Shown here: positions 12,291 to 24,128 of the stretch, piece by piece
How the letters are laid out: each line of letters opens with the position of its first letter
How positions within the stretch are numbered: position 1 is the first letter of the stretch
Assembly (NCBI GenBank): GCA_008711295.1
Contig: VUYV01000766.1
Span: forward strand, 86,177 to 150,176
From: Anarhynchus alexandrinus
Taxonomy: Eukaryota > Chordata > Aves > Charadriiformes > Charadriidae
Length of the DNA: 64,000 bases
Direction of reading: 5' to 3'
The notes under the pieces: model-generated
What the model was told of the DNA's origin: nothing
The model's input: the letters and a program-made list of their open reading frames with translations, nothing else
Database searches by the model: none
Program-made: the position numbers and the translations under genes

Positions 12291-14013
12291 CTGGAGCAGA
12301 GAGAAGACAGTGACTGCGGTGCTCACGCTCGGGAGCGCGCAGCAGTCTTCCCCGGCACGACTATCAACCGTCCCACTAAAGGCGGAACTGGGGAGATGTA
12401 GCACTGAAAAGTCACCTAGAGTGATCCTAAACCCCAGGACCTTGGCTCTGAACTCTCCTCAGCGAGATCTGAATTTATCACAGCAGGAGCAACGGCTAAC
12501 ATTGATATTTTTTTTGTGTTTGTTATCAAGTTCCACAGATTAATACACTGTTTATGATGATCGGTTCCCCCGTGCGCTGCTAATGCCTGTGCAGGCAGAG
12601 CAGAGACATGCTTATGTCAGAGCCGATGGCTCTCCCCACTTAACAAACTTGCTAAAAGTACCTTTCATCCACAGAGCGACCAAATTCAGCTGGAAACATA
12701 AACCCCGCTCTGTGTCTCCGTCCCCTCTGGGCCTTGGCGCCTGAGGGAAGTGCTTTTCGACCACCGCACAAGCCCGGCTCTGCCGTACCTTCGGGCGCAT
12801 CCTCCCACCAGGCTCCGCCATGCGCAGCGCGTTGCGTTTGCTCGATAAGCCGCTCGCAGCCGCCGTGCCCCCCCAGGGATGCTGACTTTGCTGGGTGTGA
12901 CTCCCAGAAGGGCTTATCTCCCACCCCGAATCCTTAACTGGGAGACGCAGCAGCCGGACTATTGACTCCCCGATCTCCCGCCCGGCGCTGGCGGGACCGG
13001 CTATCGGCATGGCGAGAGCAGGCTGAGGGGTGGAAGGGACTGATACCATTGTCTGGAACCGGGTGCAGCGGGAACCAGATCTGAGCAAAAGCTCTTTTTG
13101 CAGCTCCCCTTCCAATCGCATCGCGCTAGCTAGAGAAACCTCCAAAAAACCTCCAAACCACCCCAAAACCTGTGGCAGGGACACCAGTAAATGAGCCTCC
13201 AGCGGATGAATGGATGGCGGGATACGTTACCATCTTCATGTTGTGTGCACCGAAGAAGAAGGGAGGCCAAGCCCAGTTCAAGGCCAGCTGAGCCCCGTAG
13301 AGGCCAAGCGGGATGAGGGCTCTGCTGCTGCAGCCCCCCAGGTCGTTCCATATCAGGTAGGAGGCGTAGCTGTGAAGAGGGAAACACACACCAGTGGTTT
13401 CCAGTGAGTAAAACCCCAATGCAAACTCTTTTCCATGTAAGATTGTTTCGCAACAGGGGTTTGCGGGGCAGTCGTATTTGCAGGACAGCCACATCCCCGT
13501 CCTGCGCCGCTCTCAAACCCATCGCCTGTGTCACACCTGTGTGGTTCACCCAGTTTCCCCAGGGCAGCGGCTGGTTTTAGTGTCTTTTTTACAAAGCTGA
13601 GCACAGGATGCGTCCCTGGCCGAAAGCATTGCCTGCCCCGTGAATCTGAGGGACTCAGCCCAGAATTTGGCTCAGGCTGCGCTGCATCTGCTGGGAATAA
13701 GCGTACCTGAGGTGCCCTGCTGGTGCAAGGGGGCAAGGGACAAGGGACACAAGGGACAAGGGACATCCCAAAAGCAAACAGAAGAGTTGGAAATGTCTGC
13801 TCTTCCCAAGAGGAGAGAGGGAGCGGGATGCAGAACTTACCCCATGCCAGTGTACAGGACAGTCCAAGCAACAGGGAATATTTTGCGGGATGGACACCAG
13901 GAAGGTTTTTTCAGCTTCTCATACCAAACAGGTATTTCTTTTCGATTAATGAACCAGCCGAGGAAACCTCCAACGTGAGGCAGGACAGTAAAACCAACAG
14001 TATAAGCCCACAT
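12108..14013 (-). CDS. TSPO2: TSPO2, translocator protein 2 (three coding exons)
   Basis: TSPO2 is a five-helix membrane protein of the TspO/MBR family, a TSPO paralogue expressed in erythroid cells and linked to cholesterol redistribution and erythroblast maturation. The joined exons 14013-13841, 13369-13231 and 12290-12108 give 164 residues (human TSPO2 has 170). Family landmarks are LPHVGGFLGW (11-20), KKPSWCPSRKIFPVAWTVLY (35-54), GYASYLIWNDLGG (58-70), LGLYGAQLALNWAWPPFFFG (79-98) and INKIAALLMVPYLGWLAMA (126-144). It is called TSPO2 rather than TSPO because of the AHNMKM and INKIAALL segments and its place beside APOBEC2, as in human. The start chosen is the first ATG after the acceptor at 14048-14049, so a noncoding 5' exon lies upstream. 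Oddity: residue 149 is Ile where the CRAC tyrosine is expected. Confidence 0.94.
12291..13230 (-). other. TSPO2: TSPO2 intron between coding exons 2 and 3
   Basis: An intron of 940 bp with donor ATG|GTAACG and acceptor CTCCAG. It contains a GC-rich part (about 12700-13100) with chance open frames on both strands; none resembles a known protein. Confidence 0.85.
13231..13369 (-). CDS. TSPO2: TSPO2 middle coding exon
   Basis: Entered in phase 2 after CCTCTTCACAG and left in phase 0 at AAGATG|GTAACG. It encodes residues 59-104, including the highly conserved ALNWAWPP core of helix 3 in this family. Confidence 0.95.
13370..13840 (-). other. TSPO2: TSPO2 intron between coding exons 1 and 2
   Basis: An intron of 471 bp with donor ATGGG|GTAAGT and acceptor TTCACAG. 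It contains a short GGGACAAGG-type simple repeat at about 13734-13768 and nothing else recognisable. Confidence 0.85.
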
Positions 14014-14047
14014 CCTTCCTTGGTGGCTTGAAGTAGCCCTTTGCCTG
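13841..14047 (-). CDS. TSPO2: TSPO2 first coding exon with 5' UTR
   Basis: The exon begins after the acceptor GTTTTTAACTTACAG. It has 34 nt of leader and then ATG at 14013, giving MWAYTVGFTVLPHVG, which lines up with the short hydrophilic-free N-terminus of the family. The frame is open through the acceptor, but the next upstream ATG (14064) lies in the intron and is not used. It leaves in phase 2 at GGCATGGG|GTAAGT. Confidence 0.93.
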
Positions 14048-17000
14048 CTGTAAGTTAAAAACAATAATTGATTATCACTTTAAAAGGACTACTTTGATCT
14101 TTCAAGCTTTTTCTCTAATTGCCCGTATTCCACTTTAGTCTCTAAGGCAGAAGGAGAGTATTTAATACGGTATTCAGCTCGGCTGCTGACTGCCCTCTGC
14201 CCATCTCCCGATCTCTGAAATAGGGGTAATTATTTCTGTCACGGTTACATTTTTCCCCTTGATCTGCCCAGCAAAGTGGCTCCCCGCCGCTCTTTCATGA
14301 CTTCTTACAATATGCACGTGGCAGGGTTCAGCTAAGGTGGTTATACTCTTGGAAGACAAGACTGCAGTTACTTTTATCATCCCTCCTCCGAATGCCCGAG
14401 TCAGACAGCGTACAAACTTTAATGGACGTTGACGGCGGCTGCGCGTCTCGGCAGAGCTGTTATCTCCCCTCTGCATGCCATTCTTAATGCGAAAGCCCAG
14501 AGACATCGTGCCCAGAAACCCCCATCCGTTCTGACTTCATCTAATTTTTCACCATGGGTTTATATTTGAACTGAGGTCCGTAACAAGACAACACCCTTAC
14601 AGCACATTCCAAGTGCCCAACGAGCCGTGTTTAACCCTCCCTGCAGCCCGCGCAGGCGGAGGGGGGTTCTCACCTCCGTAAGCGGTAAACTGAGGCACAA
14701 GAGTACTTTCTTAACTTGCTCATGGCCTTCCTCTTGCATTAAAGAATGACTTTAATAATCACATTATGCTCCCACACAAGACAGCTGTGATAACATCTAG
14801 CGTTTCAGTCTCCGTCCCCTATCTCCACCTGCAATTATTCCCTATAGGGCTCGAACCCGCCGGTGTGTGGTTTGTGCCCTTTTGATCCATTAAGGAATGA
14901 AACCCGAATTAGCATTCGGCGGGGATAACACATAGCACTGGCCGGGAGCAGAGCAGTTTTGTGCTATCAGCATCAACACAAAATGCACCTGAGCAGATGC
15001 ACCCGGGAAGCAGTGGTTTCAGCAACGCGAGAAGAGAAGAGCTGGCACAGAAAATTCCCTCTCCCGGGGACACATCCCTGGCACTGCTCAGAGGAACAGG
15101 GAGCGCGAGGAGAGGGCTCATCTGCCCAGGCATCTCTGTTTGGGATTTTAATTCACAATTAACACTTTGCTATAGCCTATGCTAATTGTTATTATTATCA
15201 TCATGCTACAAAGCATTCATCTTTAGAAACGCACGCCAGCAGTACGAGCCAATTTACACATCAATAAGGAGCAAATACCCCAGACACCATCTCTAACTAA
15301 CGATTCCTTTACCAGACAATTTATAGCACTATTAAAGTGTCTATGGAACCAGAAAATCTACCCAACACTGAGGGAAATAATAGCTCTTAGTCCTGCTCTT
15401 AAAGCGTAAAACAGCACCAGCTGAGTTCTGGTTCCTCCAGAGCACTTCAGAAAAGTAAAATGGGAAAAGGAGATATTTTTTCCCTCCTCCCAACTGCTTT
15501 GTAGCTGCCGGGCTAACCCGATAGACCGCAGAAGCGACTGAGGGTTGAAAATAACACAACCCTGTTATAAACCCTTATTTTGTCTCACAGCTGTTGGAAC
15601 TTAATGGGGTAGGAGCTGGAAAAACCTTACCGTCTCTTACCGCCTCTCTCCCCCTTGCAAAGAAAAAGGGTTGGACATCCAAGGCCGGCTTCTGTCACCA
15701 ACGCTGGTGCTGCGATACAGTGAAGAAATTGTCGGCTGAGTTTTACCTAAATAGCAGGAAAAAGGGTGTGTGTGCGTGCGCCGGTGGCTGGATCAGATTA
15801 CGCAAGAGAGCCCACGTTGGTGAGAGCTACGGGGGGTTTGGTGGCGGTTGGGCAACCGCGGGGAGGGCAGGACCGGCCGCTGCGTCCAGACACCGCTGGG
15901 ATGTGGCATCTGCGGCGCTCGGCTTGGTCTGAGGACCAGCGTCTCGCCCGTAGGGCTGCGTGGGCACAGAAGTCCCGTTTCATGGGGCTGGGAGCGCGCT
16001 GGGCACGCGAAAGTGTAAATTAAAGTGTGTCACGTACAAATGAACGTGGGGATGGTGTAAGAGCTCGTGCGTGAGGGATCAGCTCCGTAACAGGAGGACT
16101 TCTGCGCGTGTTACGTGGAGCTCTGCGGTTTGCTCCACCAGGGGGTCCGTCCCAGAGCGTGTTGGGGGGTGTGAGTGTGGGACAGAAGGAGCCCACTGCG
16201 CCTGCGAGGATGTCCCCGCCGGGCCGGTCCCCCGGGCACCGCTTAATACACCATTGATTAATCGGGTGCTTTCGGTGGCCGCCTGTACACGAGCCTTTTG
16301 GCTAAAATTCACTGGAAACCACTGGAATCTAAAATAAAGACGTTACACAAGCGTGTTAAATGAAAAAGGAAAAAAAGCTAGAAATCAATTTCCATTAGTA
16401 AGCTGTCTGCGAGGGATGGGAAATTAAACACTAATTTACTTCGGTTATGGGTCATTACCTGAATTTCATGGCCAGAGGCAGAATTGCTGGTTCCTAGCAG
16501 AATGCAATATTACTGTTATAACATAGAACCAACGAGATCTTCTGTTTTATTGGGCTCAGAAGGAATTTTTTTTTTTTGTGGGAGGAGTAAGAAAGAAAAA
16601 AAAAAAACGGTGTAAAGGGGCAGATTTTCAGCCAGGATAAATCAATGCACTGCTTATTGCAGCGGTGTGTTTATATAGCGTAATTGCCACTTCGAAACAG
16701 CGGCTGCGGCACACATTAATCAAGCCGTAGCCACCTGCGCATCCTTTCCGAGTCTGCTGCTATTTGCCAGTGGAAACTGCTGGCGTGCAACGATGCGGCC
16801 ACGACGCGTGACTGACCGGTTTCCATCGCGGCCAGCCGCTGCTCCGCAGAAGCCGTCCTGGTGGCCACCGCTGGGTCGCGGTGCCTTCACCGCGCTTTGG
16901 CCGCTCGGTCAGAGAGCAGCGGTTCGCCAGATTTTAGTTGGTGGTATTTCCTTCCCTGGGCTTGAACACAAACCCGGGATTTGCTTGGCGCGTAGCGGTT

Positions 17001-17267
17001 GTATTCCCAGGCTGGTTCGGAGTCTGATCTGCTGGAAGAATTAAAAACTAAGGGGCAAATCACAAAGATCTTGGTAAATGTGTGAAGCTGGGGATGATGC
17101 TGCGTGAGTGGGGAATAGCAAATGCAAAGAGGAAAAAAATATAGCAGAGGCAATTACAGGGCCTAAAAGTCATGTAATCAGTCCTACTGGGGCTTTAGAG
17201 CAAAGAAAGGGACAGGTGAAGACATGGAGGTACCTGGAAAAATGGGATAACATATATGTAACAGATT
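14048..17267. other. Region upstream of TSPO2, no recognised exon
   Basis: Must contain the noncoding first exon and promoter of TSPO2, which I cannot place. AT-rich spacer at 14700-15300 gives way to a GC-rich block at about 15780-16240. Simple A/T runs occur at 16566-16608. No open frame resembles a known protein. Confidence 0.5.
15780..16240. promoter_or_regulatory. CpG-rich block, possible TSPO2 upstream promoter region
   Basis: CpG dinucleotides are dense here compared with the AT-rich sequence on both sides (for example GGCAACCGCGGGGAG and GCGCTGGGCACGCGAAAG). It lies 1.7-2.2 kb upstream of the first TSPO2 coding exon, a possible position for its noncoding first exon. No core promoter motif singles out a start site. 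Confidence 0.25.
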
Positions 17268-17645
17268 TCATAGAATCACAGAATGGTTTAAGTTGGAAGG
17301 GACCTTGAAGATCATCGAGTTCCCACCTCCCTGCCCTGGGCAGGGACACCTCCCACCAGCCCGGGTTGCTCCAAGCCCCGTCCAACCTGGCCTTGAACAC
17401 CTCCAGGGATGGGGCAGCCACAGCTTCTCTGGGCAATTTGTTCCAGTGTCTCCCCACTCTCAGAGTGAAAAATGTCTTCCTAAAATCTAATCTAAATCTC
17501 CCCTCTTCCGGTTTGAAGCCATTTCCCCTCGTCCTATCACTCCATGCCCTTGTAAAAAGTCCCTCCCCAGCTCTCCTGGAGCCCCTTTAGGGACTGGAAG
17601 GGGCTCTAAGGTCCCCCCGGAGCCTTTCTTCCCCAGACTAAGCAG
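17268..17645 (-). mobile_element. CR1 LINE, 5'-truncated, minus strand
   Basis: Starts with the inverted CR1 terminus (CATAGAATCACAGAATGG, then GTTGGAAGGGACCTTGAAGA) and runs through the blocks encoding the end of ORF2 ([20 protein letters not shown] on the minus strand). It belongs to a different subfamily from the copies at 5944 and 19733, closer to those at 46863 and 48652. Confidence 0.92.
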
Positions 17646-19732
17646 ATCACAGCAGGCTGGATGCCGTTCCCTGGGCAGATGTCTGTTTGCTAACCATGAC
17701 GCTGCGGCACACCCCACGTGTCTGAGCTTCTGAATAGCATCTGCTGCGGTGTTTGTCGGGGGACGATGAAGTCCAAGGGCCGCTGGGCTGAACGGCAGAA
17801 GAGACAGTGAGAGGGAGCGCAGAAAGATAAGGAGCGGGTTTGGGAAGGGTCTTTGGTGGCACCAACCAGGGATCAGTGCTGGGACGCAGAGGGATTTTAA
17901 ATCCAGCACGAGACAGACGGAGACAAGCGCCTGTGATGCCCCCGACCCCCCTTCTGTACGTGGGCACACGCCACGGGGGGGAACGGCCTTGCGAGACACC
18001 GGAAAGACTTTCTCTAGCACAACGTTGGTTTTCCTCTGTTACCACAGATTTATGTCTCAATATTTCTGGTTTGAATCATTTTACAGTAACAGGAGATGAG
18101 GTAACGCTGCCTCTCAGTGAAACCATTTCTGTGCTACGTCTTGGTATGCTTCTGATTACTCAAGTAATATTACTGCGGGGTTTCGGACCACTGCCGTATC
18201 GCTGCGATGTGTTTTCATGAAAGAAAAGACACGGGAGAACCGAGTTACACAACTGTGTTTGTTTTCCTCTTCTTAGCAACCTTTGCACGTTGTCCCAAGA
18301 GGTTCTCAGTCTATGCAAGATTAATTGCCCAAATATAAAAGCCCTGTTAACCTGAATATATTATTGAAAAACAGCATATTTCAATCTGCCCCAGTTTTGA
18401 AAATAGAGATGCCGGGTCAGCTCCTGGCATAAATCTGCAATGTTCCTCGGAAGCCGGCGGAGCTTTTCTGATTTACATCGGCAATAAAGTCGTCCTGGTT
18501 TGTCTGCCGCTGATGAGAGCGCGCGTGTGCTCACCCAGCTGCCACCAAGGACGCGGCGGTGGCCGGGGAGGAACCTTCACGGCCATCACCATCCTCTGAG
18601 CGACTCAGACCTGCCAGCCTCGACGCTGCAGGATAAAACGTTGCCTTTTTCAGTATTGAAAGCCATTAAAAGAAAAAAACCCACACCACCCTATTTTTAT
18701 TTCTCATGAATAAAAGCTTGTCTTTAAAAGTTTTCAGTTATGTTGAAATAAAAATCCCGCATAATACGAAATGATGCAGGAATTTCCAGCTGGTCACTTC
18801 TTCGTTTTCCACGTGGGCTGAGGTGGCCCTGAGCAAACCAGCGCGAGAGCTCACAGCCCCTCGCACCTTGGCTGTGGATTGCTGCCTGAGCCGAACCTCA
18901 ATTTCCACCTTCTCTCCACTAGAGGGGATTTGAAAACAGATCTTTTTGAGCATTAAAGTCCAGTTTTCAGGGTGTTGGAAAGCACTGCCTGCGGGACGCT
19001 GTTGTATGGGGGTGCCCAGGGGCATCCCCCCGGCTGGGCTCTCCGCATCCCGCAGCTCTCTCTTTGTGGCCAGGCTGCGTTTCCACGTAAATTTGGAATA
19101 TTGGAGCCTCTCGTAGCACCGCTTGTTTGTCGGCGGCGGAGCTGGCGAGGGCTGGTGCGCAGAGCTGCCCGCCCGTGATAACCGTAAGGGCAATGGTTCG
19201 GCCTTATCTGCCCGCAGAAGCTGCACCTCGGGAGCCAAAAGAATAAATTTTAACGGCCGCAGTTCAACACCGCCTCTTTCATGTTAAGAGCAGCTTAGTG
19301 TGGGGACAGGCAGATGATTTCAAGCAATTAAGTTATGCAGCTTAACAAATTACCACTCTCTAGCTGAGCCTCTTTAATTAACCACGTGCACAGACCCAGC
19401 CCAGCACTAATGTGACAGAAAATATCTTGCCTTCGACTGCCGTGACCAGTAATACCTGCTTGACCAGAGAACGTGGTCACACTCATTGTGACCCACAGCA
19501 CTCAAACAAGTGAGACCACCCGACCCTGGTGTCCCTGCCCGTGCCGTGCCGTGTCGTCCCCTCCTGTCGCACGGTGCACGGCAGGATGCTGAGCGACGGT
19601 CCCTGGGGATGTGCGGAGAGATGGCTTTTTGTCACAGGGGACTCGGCCCCTGCTTCGGTGAAAAAAAAAGAAAAAGGCTGCAGAAACAGTACAAAGTCGG
19701 TGGCAGCGTGTGGTATTGCTGTGGGTTAAGTG
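17646..19732. other. Spacer, no recognised feature
   Basis: Mixed-composition sequence between two CR1 copies. Open frames exist on both strands but none looks like a protein family or is bounded by convincing splice sites. Confidence 0.5.
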
Positions 19733-20265
19733 TTGCCCTGGTGGGGCCACATCTGGAGCACTGTGTCCAGTTCTGGGCTCCCCGGGTCAAGAAGGACAGG
19801 GAACTGCTGGAGAGGGTCCAGCAAAGGGCTACGGAGATGATGAGGAGACTGGAGCACCTTTCTTATGAGGAACAGCTGAGGGACTTGGGGCTTTTCAGTC
19901 TGGAGAAAAGACTGAGGGGGGATCTTATCAACACTTATAAATCCTTAAAGGGAGGGTGCCAGGGGGATGGGAACAGTCTGTTTCCAGTGGTGCCCAGTGA
20001 CAGGACAAGAGGGAACGGGCACAAACGTGACCATAGGAAGTTCCATCTCAACCTGAGGAGGGCCTTCTCTCCTGTGCAGGTGGCAGAGCACTGGCAGAGG
20101 CTGCCCAGAGAGGTGGGGGAGTCTCCCCCTCTGGAGCCATTCCAAACCCGCCTGGACGCCGTCCTGTGCCACTGCTGGAGGTGCCCCTGCTCTGGCAGGG
20201 GGTGGCACTGGGGGAGCTCCAGAGGGCCCTTCCAGCCCCCACCAGTCTGGGATTCTGTGATTCTG
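19733..20265 (+). mobile_element. CR1 LINE, longest copy of the young subfamily here
   Basis: About 530 bp ending ATTCTGTGATTCT. An open plus-strand frame (within 19510-20304) reads through the last part of CR1 ORF2 without a stop: [60 protein letters not shown] and [20 protein letters not shown] are visible in order. This is the C-terminal tail beyond the reverse transcriptase core; the endonuclease and RT parts are missing through 5' truncation. Confidence 0.94.
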
Positions 20266-23200
20266 TTATCACAACTCAGCTACTTATGTCTCACTAAGTC
20301 ATGATCGCAGCCCTTGTATTAATGTCAGATTGGGGGATCAGGTTTAAAGTGAGCCAGAATAATAGCGTTCACAAAGGATTTTATAGTGCCTTAATATAGC
20401 AGTTTAAAATGCGTTTCAAGGTCTTTCCTACATGCAGAGTTAATTGAGAAAAGCTATTGCGGTTTCAAGTGATGCTCTCACTTAAATCAAGTTCACTTTC
20501 ATGTGCTGATGTGCCCTAAATTACTGTGGTGCAGATTTCCAGCCAGGAAAGGCTTTGTAGTGAGGGCCTGACGTTCACCAGTTATGAAGAAATTGGGGAG
20601 AGGGTTTTCCCGCTGGCATTTTCGGCGGAAAGCCGGGAACTGGGGGGCAGCACGCACCTCCCTGCGGTCTTAAAAAAAGAGCAGGTAATCTCTGGACCCT
20701 GGGCTGTGTTTTTTGCAAGTATAAGAAAAGTTCTTGGGTATTTCCCCACCCCAGTGGTTCAGGCGGTGAACTGGGAAAGCCAGAGAAGCCCCAGCAAGAG
20801 GCATCGAACGGTGAACTCCAGTAGACCGGGCGCCCCTTATTCCCGGCGCAGGATGGCGCAACCCTTTCCTGCACGCGCCCCGGCGAACGCAGGGGGTTTG
20901 GAACCCGCCTCTCCCTCCTGCTCGGGCGGCAGAGCGGAGCTGGCGGCCAGTGGAGGACAAGGACCTTCCCAAGGGCTCCTCCAGGTTTGGGGGTCTGTCA
21001 AGCCCTTGGCTTGCCCAGGGCGCGGGAGGCACAAAACCTGGGAACAAGACCCATCTTGGTATTAGGGACGGCATTAATCAACCTGCAGCGTTTTTATTGC
21101 TGGTGATTATGAAGAAGAAAGGGACCAACTGTCTTGGATTTTCAGTGGAAAGGGTCTTCCACCCTAATTTTTTAATTCAGGGCTTCCACATGACCTGGGA
21201 AGAAACATTACCTCTAAATCTGCATTTACTGACTTTTTTTCAGTTCAGGCTGAGTTTCTTTGTGTTTCTTTTAATGGAAATGCCCTTTTTACTAACAGGG
21301 AAAACTTCAGTGACTGCTGCTTTTTTGCCTAAGCATTTTTGCTGAAAATCTGTCAAGATGCATCAAAACAATGCTTTTTGTTAGGAGAAAAACTATGCTT
21401 CTGTGTTTCTTAAGTCGTAGCAGAAATAGAAAATGAAAAGGTGAAAGAACACAGGGACCGGAGGGTATTCCTAGCAAAGGGAAAATAAAGGTAAAGATTC
21501 TGCGGAAAACCAAGGTTTTATTAAAGGAAGAGAAACCACAACATTTGGAAGATGTGACAGATGTGTTGTTTTTTTTTTTTCATTTATTTGTTCTGAAGTG
21601 AGCATCCTTTTCTTCAGTTAACAGCTCGAACCTTGGTGTTACTGAGGACCTCCATTTGGGTTTTTGTTAGCGAATTGTTACGAGCCTGTCTTTTTTTCTT
21701 TATTTTTTTTTTCCCCAGAAGAAATTTTTTTTTCTCTCCAGAAGGCTGCAGCCGGGTGTGAAGGAGAGCAGATGTTTCCCATCCAGATGTAGCACCTTCC
21801 AGGTGGGGACAGCAAGCGGATCACGGGAGAAACACAGCGTCCATTCCTTGTGCCCGTCTCTGGTGGCTTTTAAGGTCGGTTCCTCAGCAAGCGGAGTTGT
21901 TCTTACTCTGGTGGCTTTACCCTTGGCACGATGGACCACACGACCTTGCCACGATGGACCACATGACCTTGCCATGGCAGAATCCTCCTCAGGAGCAGGT
22001 TTTTTTCCTTTTGGCAGCAGCGGAGTTGCCAGCTGCGGAGTCGGGAAGGGATGGAGCTCAATGCCTCTGCTGGGAGTGATGCTCAGCTGTGTTTTCCCCT
22101 GACAACATCTGCCTCAGGGAGAGAGGAAGATGGGGATGCAGCAGGAGTAACACCGCTGGTAGATAACAAAATGAGCAGCTATGAGTTGCTTTAAAGGCAA
22201 GGCTCGAAGTCTGAACAAGCTCCAGAGTGCCAGAATTTTGCTGTCTTCATGGGTCTGCCTTTCCCTCACTCACATGTGCCAGCTGCTAAAAATGACTCAT
22301 TTCTTCTTAGAAAGCTGCCTCGGCAAAGCCCTGCTGCTTGGGGCTCTGATGGTAGGATTGCTTTATTTCCAAGGAAATGCAGCCAAGCCGCCGTCACCAC
22401 GTGTGTTGTCGTTGTTCAGCTGCAGATTTTTGCAAGAAGATCGCGAGGAAAAAGAGTTGTGAAACATCTTGAGCTGCTCGTGTGCTGCCCTGGAGTTCAC
22501 AGCGGGTGTCATCTGAGCCACGTAGACCTCATCCAGTTTCAGCGTTCTGACCTTTGGTCCAGGTTCTGCAGGGTAAGTGTAGAACAACCCCCTTTAAATC
22601 ACGGGTGTAAATCCCCCCAGACGAGCACAATCAGCGCACGGCCAACGCCAGGGTACTCCCCTTGACTGTTCTGGTGAACACGTTGATGGGCAGAGCCATA
22701 GTTCAAGCAAATGTGAGGGCGTTTTTGGAGAGAGGGAGCTCTGAATTCGAAATGCGACTTGTGTAAAGACAGTGTTGTGGTTTGGTCTCCTTCAATGACT
22801 GGTGTAAGTAGAAAACTGAATTTGTTACTTGCTCTGTGCTGGATCAGGTCTTCTAATTTCAATAGAAGAGGATCCTGCTTTACAAGAGAGATCCATCCAG
22901 GGGCGTTGAATTACTGCAGAGTTCCCCGCAGCCATCTGATGATAGGGGTATGTCTAAATGGTATATTGAGTGCAGACGTGAAATTGCTCCGCCAGAGCTC
23001 TCGATACCTGGCCGGCCTCCAGCTTTGATCCAGAAAGCTGTACGACTGCCAGGAAAGCCAAGCAGAGCTCGACTTCATCCCTGTCGGAAGGGCCACGTCT
23101 GCTGGAGCAAACTCACCTCAGCCCATGCTCTAACGGACAGACACACCTCCAGCGCTGTCTCCTCTCGATTTTGCCCAGACCACCACGATTCAGGGAGATC

Positions 23201-23762
23201 GTTCAGGGAAAGTCAGGGAGATCTGTGAATAAGGGTTAAATTGGAGAAGAATCCCCATCTCTGGCTGCCAATTCACAGGATGGAAAGAAAAACCCAACAC
23301 TGACTTAGTAAACCGTTTGCCGCAAGCTATTGTCACCGCGCTGCCACAAAGGCACTCCTGCTGGCGGAGGTGCTCGTGCCAGATCGCGTCAATCATGGGC
23401 TTTTATTGCTGCCCGTGTTCCCCTTCCAGCTGGGAGATCAAAGTCTGTTTCCTTCAACGCGTTTGCGGCGACGCAGCCAGGTCCCACGTGGAATCCCCGC
23501 TATCCGGGGTGGAAACGACGCGTGAGACGAAGGGATGTGAACGAGCCCTCGGGAGGAAGGGTGGCCCTGACATCGCAACGACAGCGTGCCGAATCTTCGC
23601 CAGGGGCTGAGAATCTTCAAACACACGCCAAACGAAGGAAAACCTGCCCGGGAGCGAAGGATCTTTATTTAAAAAATTAAGACGATAAAAACAAATGTGA
23701 TTTGCCAGCTCCTGCCCACTCTTATTTCGTATCCAGGAAATTTGCTAGAAAAACCTTTATTT
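20266..23762. other. Spacer, no recognised gene
   Basis: No recognised exon. A two-copy 23-bp tandem repeat (CACGATGGACCACACGACCT...) lies near 21928-21974, and poly(T) runs lie near 21570 and 21690-21735. The rest is unannotated unique sequence. Confidence 0.5.
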
Positions 23763-24128
23763 TTGTGAAACTCAGAGCGGTTCAGAGTTTGACCCAGTTT
23801 TGGAGATAAGGTACTTTCTCTCAGATACCAGATCAAGATCTAGATTGCTTCCAGATCTTGGATTCTGGTTTAGGGTCAACTCTATTTGAATGGCCAAAGG
23901 CAAACGCTTCAATAATACTGTGGCCTTAATTTTTTTTCTTTTTTNTTGTGAAACTCAGAGCGGTTCAGAGTTTGACCCAGTTTTGAGATAAGGTACCTTC
24001 TCTCAGATACCAGATCAAGATCTAGATTGCTTCCAGATCTTGGATTCTGGTTTAGGGTCAACTCTATTTGAATGGCCAAAGGCAAACGCTTCAGTAATAT
24101 TGTGGCCTTAATTTTTTTTCTTTTTTTT
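23763..24128 (+). repeat. 183-bp tandem duplication with an N at the junction
   Basis: The segment from TTGTGAAACTCAGAGCGG to GGCCTTAATTTTTTTTC occurs twice in direct order, with period 183 (for example 23765 and 23948). The copies differ at only a few positions (GGAGATAAG versus GAGATAAG, GTACTTTC versus GTACCTTC, AATAATACTG versus AGTAATATTG). A single N at 23945 sits in the T-run joining them. It may be a recent tandem duplication or an assembly artefact in which two haplotypes were placed side by side. Confidence 0.9.

Noticed and set aside
12612..13184. 190-codon minus-strand open frame within TSPO2
   Set aside because: It lies in the intron between two well-supported TSPO2 coding exons, has no family resemblance and is in a GC-rich patch where chance frames are long.
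19510..20304. 264-codon plus-strand frame as a host gene
   Set aside because: Its C-terminal two thirds is the CR1 ORF2 tail, and the first part is unrelated flanking sequence read through by chance.
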